From contig JADJVK010000005.1 in assembly GCA_016710625.1 (NCBI GenBank), positions 62,001 to 126,000 of the forward strand: a stretch of DNA of 64,000 nt. Reading direction: 5' to 3'. Both the position numbers and the translations under genes were made by a program. Positions 18,315 through 27,909 of the stretch are shown here, piece after piece (within the stretch, counting starts at the first letter, position 1; each line of letters begins with the position of its first letter). The notes beneath the pieces are model-generated. The model did not search any database, was not told the DNA's origin, and worked only from the letters and a program-made list of their open reading frames with translations. This stretch comes from Saprospiraceae bacterium (GTDB taxonomy: Bacteria; Bacteroidota; Bacteroidia; Chitinophagales; Saprospiraceae).

Positions 18315-19445
18315 TTACAATCTCCTTTGCATTTTTTCTACCATTTTGTTTTTCCAACCTAAAAAAGTTCCATTTTTTATTTGAATCCTAGCTGCTCTGA
18401 CTAACCACAGGAAGAAACTCAAATTGTGTAAAGTGGCAATCTGGCAGCCCAAAAGCTCTCCACAAACAAATAAATGGCGAAGATAAGCTTTGGTATATTC
18501 CTGACTAGCATAACAAGGCGTTTCGATATCTATCGGAGAAAAATCATCTTTCCATTTTGCATTTTTGATATTGATAATTCCCTCAGCTGTATATAACAAC
18601 CCATGTCGTGCATTCCTAGAGGGCAACACACAATCGAACATATCAATTCCCAATGCGATACTTTCCAAAATATTCATTGGAGTACCCACACCCATCAGGT
18701 ATCGTGGTTTGTCTTTAGGCAGGATTCCGCAAACCAACTCTGTCATGGCATACATATCTTCCGCTGGTTCCCCAACTGATAACCCACCAATGGCATTCAT
18801 GGGGCGATTGTGGCTAGCAATGGTTTCCGCAGATATTTTTCTCAATTCAGGATATGTACTTCCTTGCACAATAGGGGAAAGGGTTTGTTGATAACCATAT
18901 TTATCTGGAGTCGCATCAAAATGGTCAATACATCTTTTCAACCATCGATGGGTCATTTCCATCGATTTTTTTGCATATTTGAAATCACAAGGATAAGGAG
19001 TGCATTCATCGAAAGCCATAATGATATCGCCGCCTATACTCCTCTGAATATCAATCGCTTTTTCTGGACTAAAGAAATGTTTAGACCCATCAATATGTGA
19101 TTGAAAAGTTACTCCTTCTTCCTTAATTTTTCTACGATGAGCCAAAGAATATACTTGGTAGCCACCGCTATCGGTCAATATCGGTCTATCCCATCCAATA
19201 AATTGATGCAACCCACCAGCTTTTTCTAAAATATCAGTGGTGGGGCGTAGATATAAATGATAAGTATTTCCTAAAATAATTTCAGCATCAATATCATTTT
19301 TTAATTCCCTCTGATGAATACCTTTCACTGACCCAATCGTACCAACTGGCATAAAAATAGGTGTCTCAATAATACCATGATCCGTATGCACTTTCCCACT
19401 TCTTGCATTGGATTGTGGATCCGTATGTAAAATATCAAATTTCAT
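18315..19445 (-). CDS. tgt: tRNA-guanine transglycosylase (queuine synthesis)
   Basis: Exchanges guanine-34 of GUN-anticodon tRNAs for preQ1. The 376-residue TIM-barrel protein has TPIFMPVGTIGSVKG, ILGNTYHLYLRP, LTDSGGYQVYSL (general-base Asp), MAFDECTPYP, GGLSVGE and MFDCVLPSRNARHG (nucleophile Asp). The zinc site is unusual: the C-x-C-x2-C motif reads T309-x-C311-x2-S314, with only one of three Cys, though the distal His340 (TLHNL) is at the standard 29-residue spacing. I recall other Bacteroidota Tgt sequences also lacking these Cys, but cannot verify it here. Its substrate preQ1 must come from genes outside the window. Confidence 0.94.
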   Translation of the reverse strand: MKFDILHTDPQSNARSGKVHTDHGIIETPIFMPVGTIGSVKGIHQRELKNDIDAEIILGNTYHLYLRPTTDILEKAGGLHQFIGWDRPILTDSGGYQVYSLAHRRKIKEEGVTFQSHIDGSKHFFSPEKAIDIQRSIGGDIIMAFDECTPYPCDFKYAKKSMEMTHRWLKRCIDHFDATPDKYGYQQTLSPIVQGSTYPELRKISAETIASHNRPMNAIGGLSVGEPAEDMYAMTELVCGILPKDKPRYLMGVGTPMNILESIALGIDMFDCVLPSRNARHGLLYTAEGIINIKNAKWKDDFSPIDIETPCYASQEYTKAYLRHLFVCGELLGCQIATLHNLSFFLWLVRAARIQIKNGTFLGWKNKMVEKMQRRL

Positions 19446-19532
19446 AATTAAAATTTAATCCCCCAAAATATTAGGATAGGATGATTGCTTTTTGGATATA
19501 AAAAGTTGCAAAAATATAAAAAAATTGGATGG

Positions 19533-20954
19533 TTAGACATTGTATCTAAAACTATCTAATTTTAATAGCACAGAAATTAACAAAGTGAAGCCTAATAAAG
19601 AAGAGCCACCATAGCTTATGAATGGCAAGGGAATACCAACCACTGGCAATAATCCCATCGTCATCCCGATATTGAAAAAGAAGTGAAAAAACAAAATTCC
19701 CATCAAACCATAAGCATAATTCTTGGAGAAATTTGAACGTTGCCGCTCTGCAAGAAATTGAATTCGCAATAATAAAGCGACATATAGGACTATAACTGCC
19801 ATAGTGCCAAGAAATCCATGCTCTTCGCCGATAGTACAAAAAATAAAGTCGGTATTTTGCTCCGGCACATAGTTCAGTTTGGTCATGTTCCCTTGCAGGA
19901 AGCCTTTTCCTATCAATCCACCTGAACCGATTGCCATTTTGGCTTGTAATAAATTATACAATGAGCCTCTTGGATCACATTTTTCTGGCTGAAGCCAAAC
20001 GTTTATTCTGTCTTGTTGGTGGGGTTCTAAAACATTATTGAAAACAAAATTGGAGGAATAGGATAAAAAACTTCCTATCACCAAACCAATATAAACTATC
20101 GAAACGATTCTTCTGACCCCTCTAAAATAGGCATAAGCCCCTAGAATTAAATTATAAAGTATCGTGATTGCTAATGCATAATATGAGTAATTATATTGAA
20201 TCAGAAGATATTGACTTACAATTAAAGCTGCAAATAATAAAAATTTCTGAACCGTATTTGCTTTAATATTATATAAAACTATAAATGAAGCAATATTTGA
20301 CAATACCAATACAACAAATAAAGGTTCGAAAATTAATGAAAAGATAAACAGTGCTACACAAAGTAATGCAAGCAAATAAGGAGTCTCGGCAAATCCTTCT
20401 CTATAAAATAAGATGAAAAAAGATATAAAAACCAAAGATGACCCAAAATCTGGTTGAAGATTGATGAGTAAAAAAGGAAATATAACTAATCCAACAGCAT
20501 ATATTTTGTTGATATTATTCTTCAAATTCACACTATAGCTACTGATGTAACTACTGATTGCAAGGCAAGTACCAAATTTGACGAATTCCACAGGCTGCAA
20601 GAGAAACCCTCCAATAGAAAACCAAGCCCTAGCCCCATTTACTTTAGTTCCAATAACCAAAACAGCTAATAATAATAGGATTCCAACGCCATAAATGGCA
20701 TAAGCAAAGACTCGCCAGAATTTCCAATCTGTCACCATCACGATTCCATACAGAATGATGGATGCAAATACAAAAATAGCTTGCTTGCCCGTCGTTGACT
20801 TCATGAAAGCAGGAAGGTCTAATTTTGCTTCTTCATTATAACCCACTGCATAAATCATCATCCAACCAATAGCAATCAAACTAACGACCATGGAAAATGT
20901 AACCCAGTCTATTCTTTGTGTACCCGATTTATTATCTAGATTTGAAAATTGCAT
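19533..20954 (-). CDS. rodA: Rod-shape peptidoglycan glycosyltransferase RodA (SEDS family)
   Basis: A 473-residue SEDS polymerase that elongates the peptidoglycan with a class B PBP. It has about ten membrane segments and the family signatures PVEFVKFGTCLAISSY, QPDFGSSLV, LNYVPEQNTDFIFCTIGEE (catalytic-loop region with acidic residue), and GIPLPFISYGGSS near the C-terminus. It is longer than the E. coli protein because of an extra hydrophobic central segment (about 180-285), which is usual in Bacteroidota. It begins 2 nt after the SPOR-like gene, so the two share a transcript. No mreBCD or PBP2 gene is in the window. Confidence 0.93.
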   Translation of the reverse strand: MQFSNLDNKSGTQRIDWVTFSMVVSLIAIGWMMIYAVGYNEEAKLDLPAFMKSTTGKQAIFVFASIILYGIVMVTDWKFWRVFAYAIYGVGILLLLAVLVIGTKVNGARAWFSIGGFLLQPVEFVKFGTCLAISSYISSYSVNLKNNINKIYAVGLVIFPFLLINLQPDFGSSLVFISFFILFYREGFAETPYLLALLCVALFIFSLIFEPLFVVLVLSNIASFIVLYNIKANTVQKFLLFAALIVSQYLLIQYNYSYYALAITILYNLILGAYAYFRGVRRIVSIVYIGLVIGSFLSYSSNFVFNNVLEPHQQDRINVWLQPEKCDPRGSLYNLLQAKMAIGSGGLIGKGFLQGNMTKLNYVPEQNTDFIFCTIGEEHGFLGTMAVIVLYVALLLRIQFLAERQRSNFSKNYAYGLMGILFFHFFFNIGMTMGLLPVVGIPLPFISYGGSSLLGFTLLISVLLKLDSFRYNV

Positions 20955-20956
20955 TT

Positions 20957-21355
20957 TTAATTTTCAATAAATAAGGAGATATCTAATAAGTCCTGAGCTG
21001 GATAGGAAGCAGGAAAGCTGCTTTTTATTTGACTTATTAGTTTTAATGCATCAGATTTCTTTTTAAAAGCACCTGCTTTTAGTTTATAATAGGGTTTATC
21101 ATGAGACCAATCTGCAAATATTTCTGGAAATTGGTTTAAAAACAATTGTTTTTGGTCTTCCACCACTTTTCTTTCAGTCGTAGAGGTCACTACGACTGTC
21201 CAACCTTTTATTTTGGTATTTGTATTATTGTTATTTACATAAATCTCCATCAATTTAGCAACTGCCGCATCTTCTTCAATATTTAATACCCCGACTTGAG
21301 CTTTCAAAAAGAAAGCAGCGAATAATAAATAAAGAAAAAAAACGTTCCTTTTCAT
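20957..21355 (-). CDS. Small secreted SPOR-like domain protein
   Basis: A 132-residue exported protein with a signal peptide (cleavage near FFLKAQ) and a C-terminal region like the SPOR peptidoglycan-binding fold: KGWTVVVTSTTER..., YYKLKAGAFKKKSDALKLISQIKSSFPASYP, where the 'K-x-G-x-F' strand and 'A-x-x-L/A' helix are typical. Its gene touches deoC upstream (1-nt overlap) and rodA downstream (2-nt gap), suggesting a link with cell-wall elongation. The SPOR assignment is by pattern only. Confidence 0.8.
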   Translation of the reverse strand: MKRNVFFLYLLFAAFFLKAQVGVLNIEEDAAVAKLMEIYVNNNNTNTKIKGWTVVVTSTTERKVVEDQKQLFLNQFPEIFADWSHDKPYYKLKAGAFKKKSDALKLISQIKSSFPASYPAQDLLDISLFIEN

Positions 21356-21999
21356 TAGCTAAATATTTTTTTTGCTGATGAAGTACCAATTCTATTGGCT
21401 CCAGCTTCTACAAGTTCCGTAATTTGATTTAATGAAGAAATCCCACTAGATGCTTTTATTTTTATAGTTGGCTTAAGCAATGATCGAATGAATTTGATAT
21501 CTTCTGGTTTTGTAACATATCCATTATTTCCAGTAGAAGTTTTCACAAAATTTGGCTCGACATCATTACAAATATTAATGATATGCTCCACTTCCTCCAT
21601 AGTACAAAGCTCTTTCTCAATTATTATTTTGACTAATTTGCCTCTCATATGAGCAGCTCTAGTAGTCGTTTCGATATCATGCTTCACATAATTCCAATTG
21701 GCAGATTTTATAGCATTGATATTGATTACAATATCTAGCTCATCAACCCCTTCGTCCATGGCTCTTTTAATTTCTTCTACTTTTGCAGGAATACAAGAAT
21801 ATCCTAATGGATAACCAATTACAGTCGCAATTTTTACGTCTTTATCCTCCAAAAATCTAGCACAATCTGCAACAAAATAGGGCGAAACACAAACTGCTCC
21901 AAACCCTAACTCCACAGCTTCATTACATAATAATTTAATATCATTAATTGAAGTTGAAGATTTTAAAGTTGTATGATCAATTATTTTTTTCAAATCCAT
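21355..21999 (-). CDS. deoC: Deoxyribose-phosphate aldolase
   Basis: Splits 2-deoxyribose 5-phosphate to acetaldehyde and glyceraldehyde 3-phosphate. The start at ATG 21999 (MDLKKIIDHTTLK) matches the family N-terminus; an in-frame GTG six codons earlier is less likely. Signatures are CVSPYFV, VIGYPLGY, DELDIVININAI, FVKTSTGNNG with the Schiff-base Lys, and IKASSGIS with the second conserved Lys, ending GANRIGTSS. It lies 42 nt after secA in the same direction. Confidence 0.94.
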   Translation of the reverse strand: MDLKKIIDHTTLKSSTSINDIKLLCNEAVELGFGAVCVSPYFVADCARFLEDKDVKIATVIGYPLGYSCIPAKVEEIKRAMDEGVDELDIVININAIKSANWNYVKHDIETTTRAAHMRGKLVKIIIEKELCTMEEVEHIINICNDVEPNFVKTSTGNNGYVTKPEDIKFIRSLLKPTIKIKASSGISSLNQITELVEAGANRIGTSSAKKIFS

Positions 22000-22041
22000 C
22001 ACATCAGAATCTTTCACCTAAAGATAGCTAAAATTTATATG

Positions 22042-25000
22042 TTATTTACCATGACATTGTTTAAATTTTTTACCACTTCCACAAGGACAGGCATCATTTC
22101 TTCCAATAATAGTCTGTGAATTAATCACTTGTGATTGTTTCTTAGCTTGTTGATTCCCTTGTTGACCACCTTCCTGACTGCTTTGTTGGTTAATATTTTG
22201 GCTCAAATTTCTTTGTGGCTGTTGTTTTCTTACAGGTGGTGGTGGCGGCAATTCAGATGAGTCTTGCGGCTCGAATGCCAACATTCCTTTAGATAAATAT
22301 GCTGTTACTTTTTCATTAATGTTATACACCAATGTTTCAAAATATTTATAAGCAGACATTTTATAAATTACCAAAGGGTCTTTTTGTTCAAAAGAAGCAG
22401 ACTGAACGGATTCTTTCAAATCGTCCATATCTCTCAAATGCTCTTTCCAAGCCTCATCAATCAAGGATAAAGTAACTGTTTTTTCAATATCTTTAATAAT
22501 GGATTTTCCATTAGTTTTCACTGCATCATCCAATTCTGCAGCAATAGGTAAAATATGGGTACTTCCATCTGTAAATGGAATTGAAAGTCTTCTATATTTA
22601 TGTCCCTCGTTTTCAAAAACATTTTTTGCAATTGGAAACAACACCTCTATGATCTTGGCGTTTTTGTGTTCGTAAACCTCAAAAACTTGTTGTTGATATT
22701 TATCTATAACTGAATTTGCATCTTTACTCAAAAAGAAATCTTTATCCATATCAGGGTCAATTCCTAATTTAGAAATTGAAGCAATCCTAAAGCCTTCCCA
22801 ATCGCTATAATGTCTGTAGTCGTCCACTAAATTAGCCGTCAGACCCATAAACATTTGGTTGATATCAATATTTAATCGATCCCCTTGAAGTGCATTATTT
22901 CTCTTCTTATAAATCGCCTCTCTCTGAATATTCATTACATCATCGTATTCCAACAATCTCTTACGAATACCAAAGTTATTTTCCTCCACCTTCTTTTGTG
23001 CTCTCTCGATTGACTTGGTTACCATTGAATGCTGAATCATTTCACCATCTTTATGACCCATTTTGTCCATCAATCCAGCAATCCTATCAGAATTGAATAA
23101 TCGCATCAATGCATCTTCCAATGACACGAAGAACTGTGAAGTTCCTGGATCCCCTTGTCTTCCAGCACGACCTCTCAACTGTCTATCTACCCTTCTACTA
23201 TCATGTCTTTCAGTACCAATTATCGCCAATCCACCAGCTTCTTTCACTCCAGCTCCCAACTTGATGTCAGTTCCCCTACCAGCCATGTTAGTAGCGATAG
23301 TCACATGACCAGCGATACCAGCTTCAGCTACTACCTCTGCTTCTCGTTGATGTTGTTTTGCATTCAATACATTGTGTTTGATACCTCTTAATTGGAGCAT
23401 TCTGCTCAATTTTTCGGAGATATCCACTGAGGTAGTACCAACCAATACAGGTCTTCCAGCTTGACTCAATCTTACGATTTCATCAATAACTGCATTATAT
23501 TTTTCTCTTGCAGTTTTATAAACTACATCTTCTAAATCTTTTCTAACTATATTTCTATTGGTTGGAACAGTAACAACATCCAATTTGTAAATTTCCCAGA
23601 ACTCATGTGCTTCCGTTTCAGCTGTTCCCGTCATACCGGCAAGTTTGTGGTACATTCTGAAGAAATTCTGCAAAGTAACTGTAGCATAAGTCTGAGTGAT
23701 TTCACCAACTTTCACATTCTCTTTCGCTTCAATAGCTTGATGCAAACCATCAGAATATCTTCTGCCTTCCATTATCCTACCTGTCTGCTCATCTACTATT
23801 TTCACATTTCCTTCCATCACAACATATTCCTCATCTTTTTCAAACAAGGTATATGCCTTAAGCAACTGACTTACAGCATGTAACATTTTAGATTTAACGG
23901 AGAACTCCTGAGATACTTTTCTTTTAGAAGCTTCTTTTTCTTCTAAAGTCAGATCAGATTTGTCGATATCAATCATTTTTTCTGCTATATTTGGCAGAAT
24001 AAACATACTGTTATCTTCATTTCCTTTGGATAGGTATTCCGCACCTTTTTCCGTTAATTCAACGTTTCTATTTTTTTCATCTATGGTAAAAAGTAAGGTT
24101 GCATCCACTTTGTGCATATGCTTTGATTGCTCTTGCATATAGTGGTTTTCTGCCTTTTGAAGCATTACTTTCACCCCTTCTTCACTTAAAAATTTAATCA
24201 AAGGTCGGTTCTTAGGTAATGCACGGTGAGAACGCAATAATGCTAATCCTGCTTCCCCTTCATTATATCCTAAAATATTGTCATTGACTAATTTTTTAGC
24301 TTCTGCTAAATATTCTGTAGCTAATTTTCTTTGCTCTGCAACCAATCTTTCCACTAGTGGCTTTAGCATCTGATAATCTTGATCTTCAGCATCACCAGTG
24401 ATAGGTCCAGAAATAATCAACGGTGTTCTTGCATCGTCAATCAAAACTGAGTCCACCTCATCCACCATAGCATAATGGTGTTTTCTTTGAACAACTTCAT
24501 CAATACTACCCACCATATTATCTCTCAAATAGTCAAAACCAAACTCATTGTTGGTTCCATAGGTAATATCACAAAGGTACGCCTGTCTTCTTTCTTCAGA
24601 ATTAGGGCGATGTTTGTCAATACAATCAACAGTTAGTAATAAAAATTCGAATATCGGACCATTCCACTCACTATCCCTTTTTGCTAAATAATCATTAACA
24701 GTGACTATATGAACGCCTCTGCCAGAAAGTGCATTTAGATAGGATGGCAAGGTAGAAACCAAAGTTTTTCCTTCTCCAGTCGCCATTTCGGCAATTTTTC
24801 CATCATGAAGCACCATACCTCCTAATAACTGTACATCATAGTGTACCATATTCCAGGTTATCTCTCCACCAGCAGCAGTCCATGAATTTTGCCACACAGT
24901 AGAATCCCCATCAATTTGAAGGTATTTTTTTCCTTTTGCTACCAAAGCTCTATCGTAATCAGTAGTTTTTACAGGTATTTCTTGATTTTCCGAAAATCTT

Positions 25001-25353
25001 TTAGCAGTTTCTTTCACCACTGAAAAAGCTTCTGGAAGTATTTGTTTAAGCACCACTTCTAGATGCTCATTTCGCTCTTTATCTAGTGCATCAAGTTCTT
25101 TGAAAAGTGCTTCTTTTTTATGAATATTTTCCTCTTCGATTGCATCATTAGTTATTTTCTGAATATCTGCATCAATATTAGACAGATAATTTGCAATTAT
25201 CTCTTTGAATTCCAGTGTTTTATTTCTAAGCTCATCATTAGATAATAATTCAATACTTTTATGTGCATCTAAAACTTTTTGAACCAATGGCATATAAGCT
25301 TCAACATCTTTATCTTGCTTCGATCCAAAAATTTTCTTCAAAAAACTTAACAT
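22042..25353 (-). CDS. secA: Preprotein translocase ATPase SecA
   Basis: The motor of Sec-dependent protein export, at 1103 residues (long form usual for Bacteroidota). It has Walker A MATGEGKTLVSTLP, the Walker B/DEAD region MVDEVDSVLIDDARTPLII, the motif TNMAGRGTDIKLG, the helicase motif DRQLRGRAGRQGD, a Gln/Pro-rich linker, and a C-terminal zinc-binding SEC-C motif CPCGSGKKFKQCHGK, which contacts SecB and lipids. It is intact and the first gene of the minus-strand run ending at nadD. A TAATTTTG -7 box lies about 65 nt upstream. Confidence 0.98.
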   Translation of the reverse strand: MLSFLKKIFGSKQDKDVEAYMPLVQKVLDAHKSIELLSNDELRNKTLEFKEIIANYLSNIDADIQKITNDAIEEENIHKKEALFKELDALDKERNEHLEVVLKQILPEAFSVVKETAKRFSENQEIPVKTTDYDRALVAKGKKYLQIDGDSTVWQNSWTAAGGEITWNMVHYDVQLLGGMVLHDGKIAEMATGEGKTLVSTLPSYLNALSGRGVHIVTVNDYLAKRDSEWNGPIFEFLLLTVDCIDKHRPNSEERRQAYLCDITYGTNNEFGFDYLRDNMVGSIDEVVQRKHHYAMVDEVDSVLIDDARTPLIISGPITGDAEDQDYQMLKPLVERLVAEQRKLATEYLAEAKKLVNDNILGYNEGEAGLALLRSHRALPKNRPLIKFLSEEGVKVMLQKAENHYMQEQSKHMHKVDATLLFTIDEKNRNVELTEKGAEYLSKGNEDNSMFILPNIAEKMIDIDKSDLTLEEKEASKRKVSQEFSVKSKMLHAVSQLLKAYTLFEKDEEYVVMEGNVKIVDEQTGRIMEGRRYSDGLHQAIEAKENVKVGEITQTYATVTLQNFFRMYHKLAGMTGTAETEAHEFWEIYKLDVVTVPTNRNIVRKDLEDVVYKTAREKYNAVIDEIVRLSQAGRPVLVGTTSVDISEKLSRMLQLRGIKHNVLNAKQHQREAEVVAEAGIAGHVTIATNMAGRGTDIKLGAGVKEAGGLAIIGTERHDSRRVDRQLRGRAGRQGDPGTSQFFVSLEDALMRLFNSDRIAGLMDKMGHKDGEMIQHSMVTKSIERAQKKVEENNFGIRKRLLEYDDVMNIQREAIYKKRNNALQGDRLNIDINQMFMGLTANLVDDYRHYSDWEGFRIASISKLGIDPDMDKDFFLSKDANSVIDKYQQQVFEVYEHKNAKIIEVLFPIAKNVFENEGHKYRRLSIPFTDGSTHILPIAAELDDAVKTNGKSIIKDIEKTVTLSLIDEAWKEHLRDMDDLKESVQSASFEQKDPLVIYKMSAYKYFETLVYNINEKVTAYLSKGMLAFEPQDSSELPPPPPVRKQQPQRNLSQNINQQSSQEGGQQGNQQAKKQSQVINSQTIIGRNDACPCGSGKKFKQCHGK

Positions 25354-25414
25354 ATATTACAAATTTTATAGCTCTCTAATTTAGTTACAATCACTATATT
25401 GTTTAAAAATCTTG

Positions 25415-25422
25415 CAAAATTA
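25415..25422 (-). promoter_or_regulatory. -7 promoter box of secA
   Basis: Minus-strand TAATTTTG fits TAnnTTTG exactly, about 62 nt before the secA start. The -33 position carries no TTTG. Confidence 0.45.
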
Positions 25423-25577
25423 GTTTAAAAAAACTATTCAGCCGCTTTTTTTTATTAAAGAACCATTATTGATAAAAAATTATAGATAAGAGAGATTGCA
25501 GAAATTATTCCATTCTGGTTTTTGTGTATAAAATAGACAAAATGGCACTAAATTAAATTCCAATGCTGACAATTAGA

Positions 25578-25617
25578 CAAAAAAAACAGGGCGCCAACAC
25601 ATTCGAAGACACCCTGT
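25578..25617 (-). terminator. Strong terminator of the candidate small RNA
   Basis: Minus-strand ACAGGGTGTC pairs with GGCGCCCTGT, including two G-U pairs that form only on this strand, followed by TTTTTTTTG. No annotated minus-strand gene precedes it closely. Confidence 0.8.
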
Positions 25618-25731
25618 ATAACCCCAAAAACCAAATGAAAACAATCTACTTTATTTGAAATGCTCAAAAGAGCTTATTTCCGCTTTATTATTTATCTTTG
25701 TAAAGTGTTTTAACACCTTATAAGAAAACAG
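25578..25731 (-). ncRNA. Candidate structured small RNA upstream of secA
   Basis: A -7 box TATATTTG (minus, 25742-25735) with a weak -33 TGTG 22 nt before it should start RNA near 25731. Downstream lie three hairpins in series: AAGGTGTT/AACACTTT, GCTC-TTTT-GAGC, and the terminator hairpin ending near 25578. There is no reading frame of note and no gene on this strand between secA and radA, so the transcript would be an independent RNA of about 150 nt. It could be a 6S-like or other regulatory RNA; I cannot assign a family. Confidence 0.45.
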
Positions 25732-25882
25732 CAACAAATATAAGACTTTTAATTGATTATAAGTCACATTTGTTATACTTTTTTTACACTTATTTTCTTT
25801 TTTATAAAAATCAAATGCAAAAAAGAAGGCTTTCGATAAATGTTACAACACAAATTCAATTTTTAACAAATATTTAACAACT

Positions 25883-27257
25883 TTGAGTAAAGTAAAATCT
25901 GCCTTTATTTGCACGAATTGCGGTGCAATTACTCCAAAGTGGGAAGGCAAATGTAATTCCTGTGATAGTTGGAATACTATTGTGGAAGAAATAATGACCA
26001 AAAACACCATTCAGGAAGAAAAGAAAAAGGTCTGGCAGTCGAAAAAACAAAAAGACCAACATACCAAACCAGTTTTAATTAATAAAATTATTATTGGGGA
26101 CACCCCTCGATTGTTGACCAATGATTCAGAGCTAAACCGAGTGCTGGGAGGTGGAATAGTTCCTGGTTCTTTAGTACTTATTGGAGGGCAACCTGGTATT
26201 GGTAAATCAACTTTATTTGCAAGTAGCCATGAGTTTGCCTGCCAGAATTCTATATGTCAGCGGGGAAGAGAGTGATGAGCAGATAAAAATGAGAGCTGAT
26301 AGAATAGGCAATTTTAGCTCAGAATGTTATATTTATACAGAAACTAACTCTGACAAAGTGCTGTCTTTAGCCAATGAATTGCAGCCCAATTTACTCATTA
26401 TTGACTCCATCCAAACCATTTCGTCTCCTTATATCGAATCCACTCCAGGTAGTGTTTCTCAGGTGAGAGAATGTGCTAGTGAGTTACAGCGATTTGCAAA
26501 AGAGACTGGGATACCTGTTTTCATTATTGGTCACATCACCAAAGAAGGCACTTTGGCAGGTCCAAAGCTTTTGGAACATATTGTGGATGTTGTTCTGCAA
26601 TTCGAAGGGGAGCAACATTATACTTATCGGATTCTGAGAACCCTAAAGAATAGATTTGGCTCTACGGATGAATTGGGCATCTACGAAATGCAAGCCAATG
26701 GGCTTAGAGAAGTGAGTAATCCTTCTGAATTACTTTTGTCTCAAAAAGATGAAGATTTGAGTGGAAGTGCCATCGCTGCCACAGTGGAAGGTATGCGGCC
26801 AATGCTAATTGAAACACAGGCATTGGTTAGCAAAGCAGTCTATGGCAACCCACAAAGGTCGGCGACTGGGTTTGATTTGAGAAGATTAGGAATGTTATTG
26901 GCTGTCTTAGAAAAGCGATGTGGTTTCCAATTTGGGCAAAACGATGTTTTTTTAAATATTGCTGGTGGCATCAGAGTGGATGACCCTGCTATAGATTTGG
27001 CTATCGTTAGTGCATTGGTTTCTTCTTTGGAGGACATTTCTGTGCCATCAAAAGTCTGCTTTGCAGGAGAGGTCGGCTTGTCGGGAGAAATCAGAGCAGT
27101 CAATCGAATTGACCAAAGGATTCAGGAAGCAGACAGGCTGGGATTTCAAGAAATTTATATCTCCAAATACAATAAAGGCTTGGATTTGAAAAAATATGGT
27201 ATTCGAGTGGTGACTCTTGGAAAAGTAGAAGATTTATACCGAATTCTATTCAAATAA
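25883..27257 (+). pseudogene. radA: DNA repair protein RadA, frame broken
   Basis: RadA (Sms) processes recombination intermediates. It starts at TTG 25883 (SKVKSAFICTNCGA); no in-frame ATG is near. It carries the zinc finger CTNCG...CNSCD, the Walker A GGQPGIGKST, then, in the next frame, VAMSLPARILYVSGEESDEQ, the KNRFG motif (LKNRFGSTDELGIYEM) and the C-terminal Lon-protease-like domain (GGIRVDDPAIDLAIV). The frame changes in the TTT run at 26216-26218 directly after the P-loop; removing one T or adding two restores one protein of about 457 residues. All domains are otherwise conserved, so an assembly indel is more likely than loss of the gene. Confidence 0.9.
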
Positions 27258-27263
27258 GAAATT

Positions 27264-27905
27264 ATGCAATCAGAGATAAAAACTTTGCCTTCTCCAAATG
27301 AAATAGAAAATATCATTTTTGATTTAGGGAATGTGCTCATCGACATCGACATTGATGCTACAAAAAGAGCTTTTGATAAAATAATTAGAGAAGATGTTGC
27401 TCCCAAACTAATTCACGACCTATTCCTACAATATGAAGTGGGTTTGTTTGAAGAATCTACATTTGTCCATGAAATTTCGGTTTTTTGCAAAAAAGAGATT
27501 TCTCATCAACAAATAATTGATGCTTGGAATGAAATTTTGGTGGGTGCAAATCCTAAAAGATGGGATTTTCTGAAAAAATTAAGAAAGAAATATCGCCTTT
27601 TTGTCTTGAGTAATACGAATGCCACCCATATCGATTGGGTACACAATGATTTGAAAGTCAACCACAATATTGACAATTTTGAAGGTTTTTTTGAAGTAGT
27701 CTATTACTCTCATGAATTAAAAAAAAGGAAACCCAATTTGGATATTTACTTAAAAATAATCGAGTTAGAAAATTTTGATCCGAAAAAGACACTTTTTATT
27801 GATGACAATTTAGACAATATCCTTGCCGCAAAAAGGACAGGTCTTCATGTGTACCACCACACCATTGGAGCTGAAATCATAGAAGTTTTATCGGATTGGA
27901 TATAG
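27264..27905 (+). CDS. HAD-superfamily hydrolase (YihX/sEH-like)
   Basis: A 213-residue haloacid-dehalogenase-like phosphatase. Motif I is FDLGNVLIDID (nucleophile and general-acid Asp), motif II LSNTNATH, motif III Lys in KKRKPNLDIY, and motif IV LFIDDNLDNILAAKRTGL. The helical cap after motif I is of the C1 type found in YihX-like alpha-D-glucose-1-phosphate phosphatases and epoxide-hydrolase N-terminal domains. It follows radA by 6 nt and is likely co-transcribed. The substrate is unknown. Confidence 0.9.
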   Translation: MQSEIKTLPSPNEIENIIFDLGNVLIDIDIDATKRAFDKIIREDVAPKLIHDLFLQYEVGLFEESTFVHEISVFCKKEISHQQIIDAWNEILVGANPKRWDFLKKLRKKYRLFVLSNTNATHIDWVHNDLKVNHNIDNFEGFFEVVYYSHELKKRKPNLDIYLKIIELENFDPKKTLFIDDNLDNILAAKRTGLHVYHHTIGAEIIEVLSDWI

Positions 27906-27909
27906 TATT

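Noticed and set aside
25621..25660. Small plus-strand gene after CCCCAAAAACCAA (ATGAAAACAATC...)
   Set aside because: It ends after seven codons; the minus-strand terminator and hairpins explain the region better.
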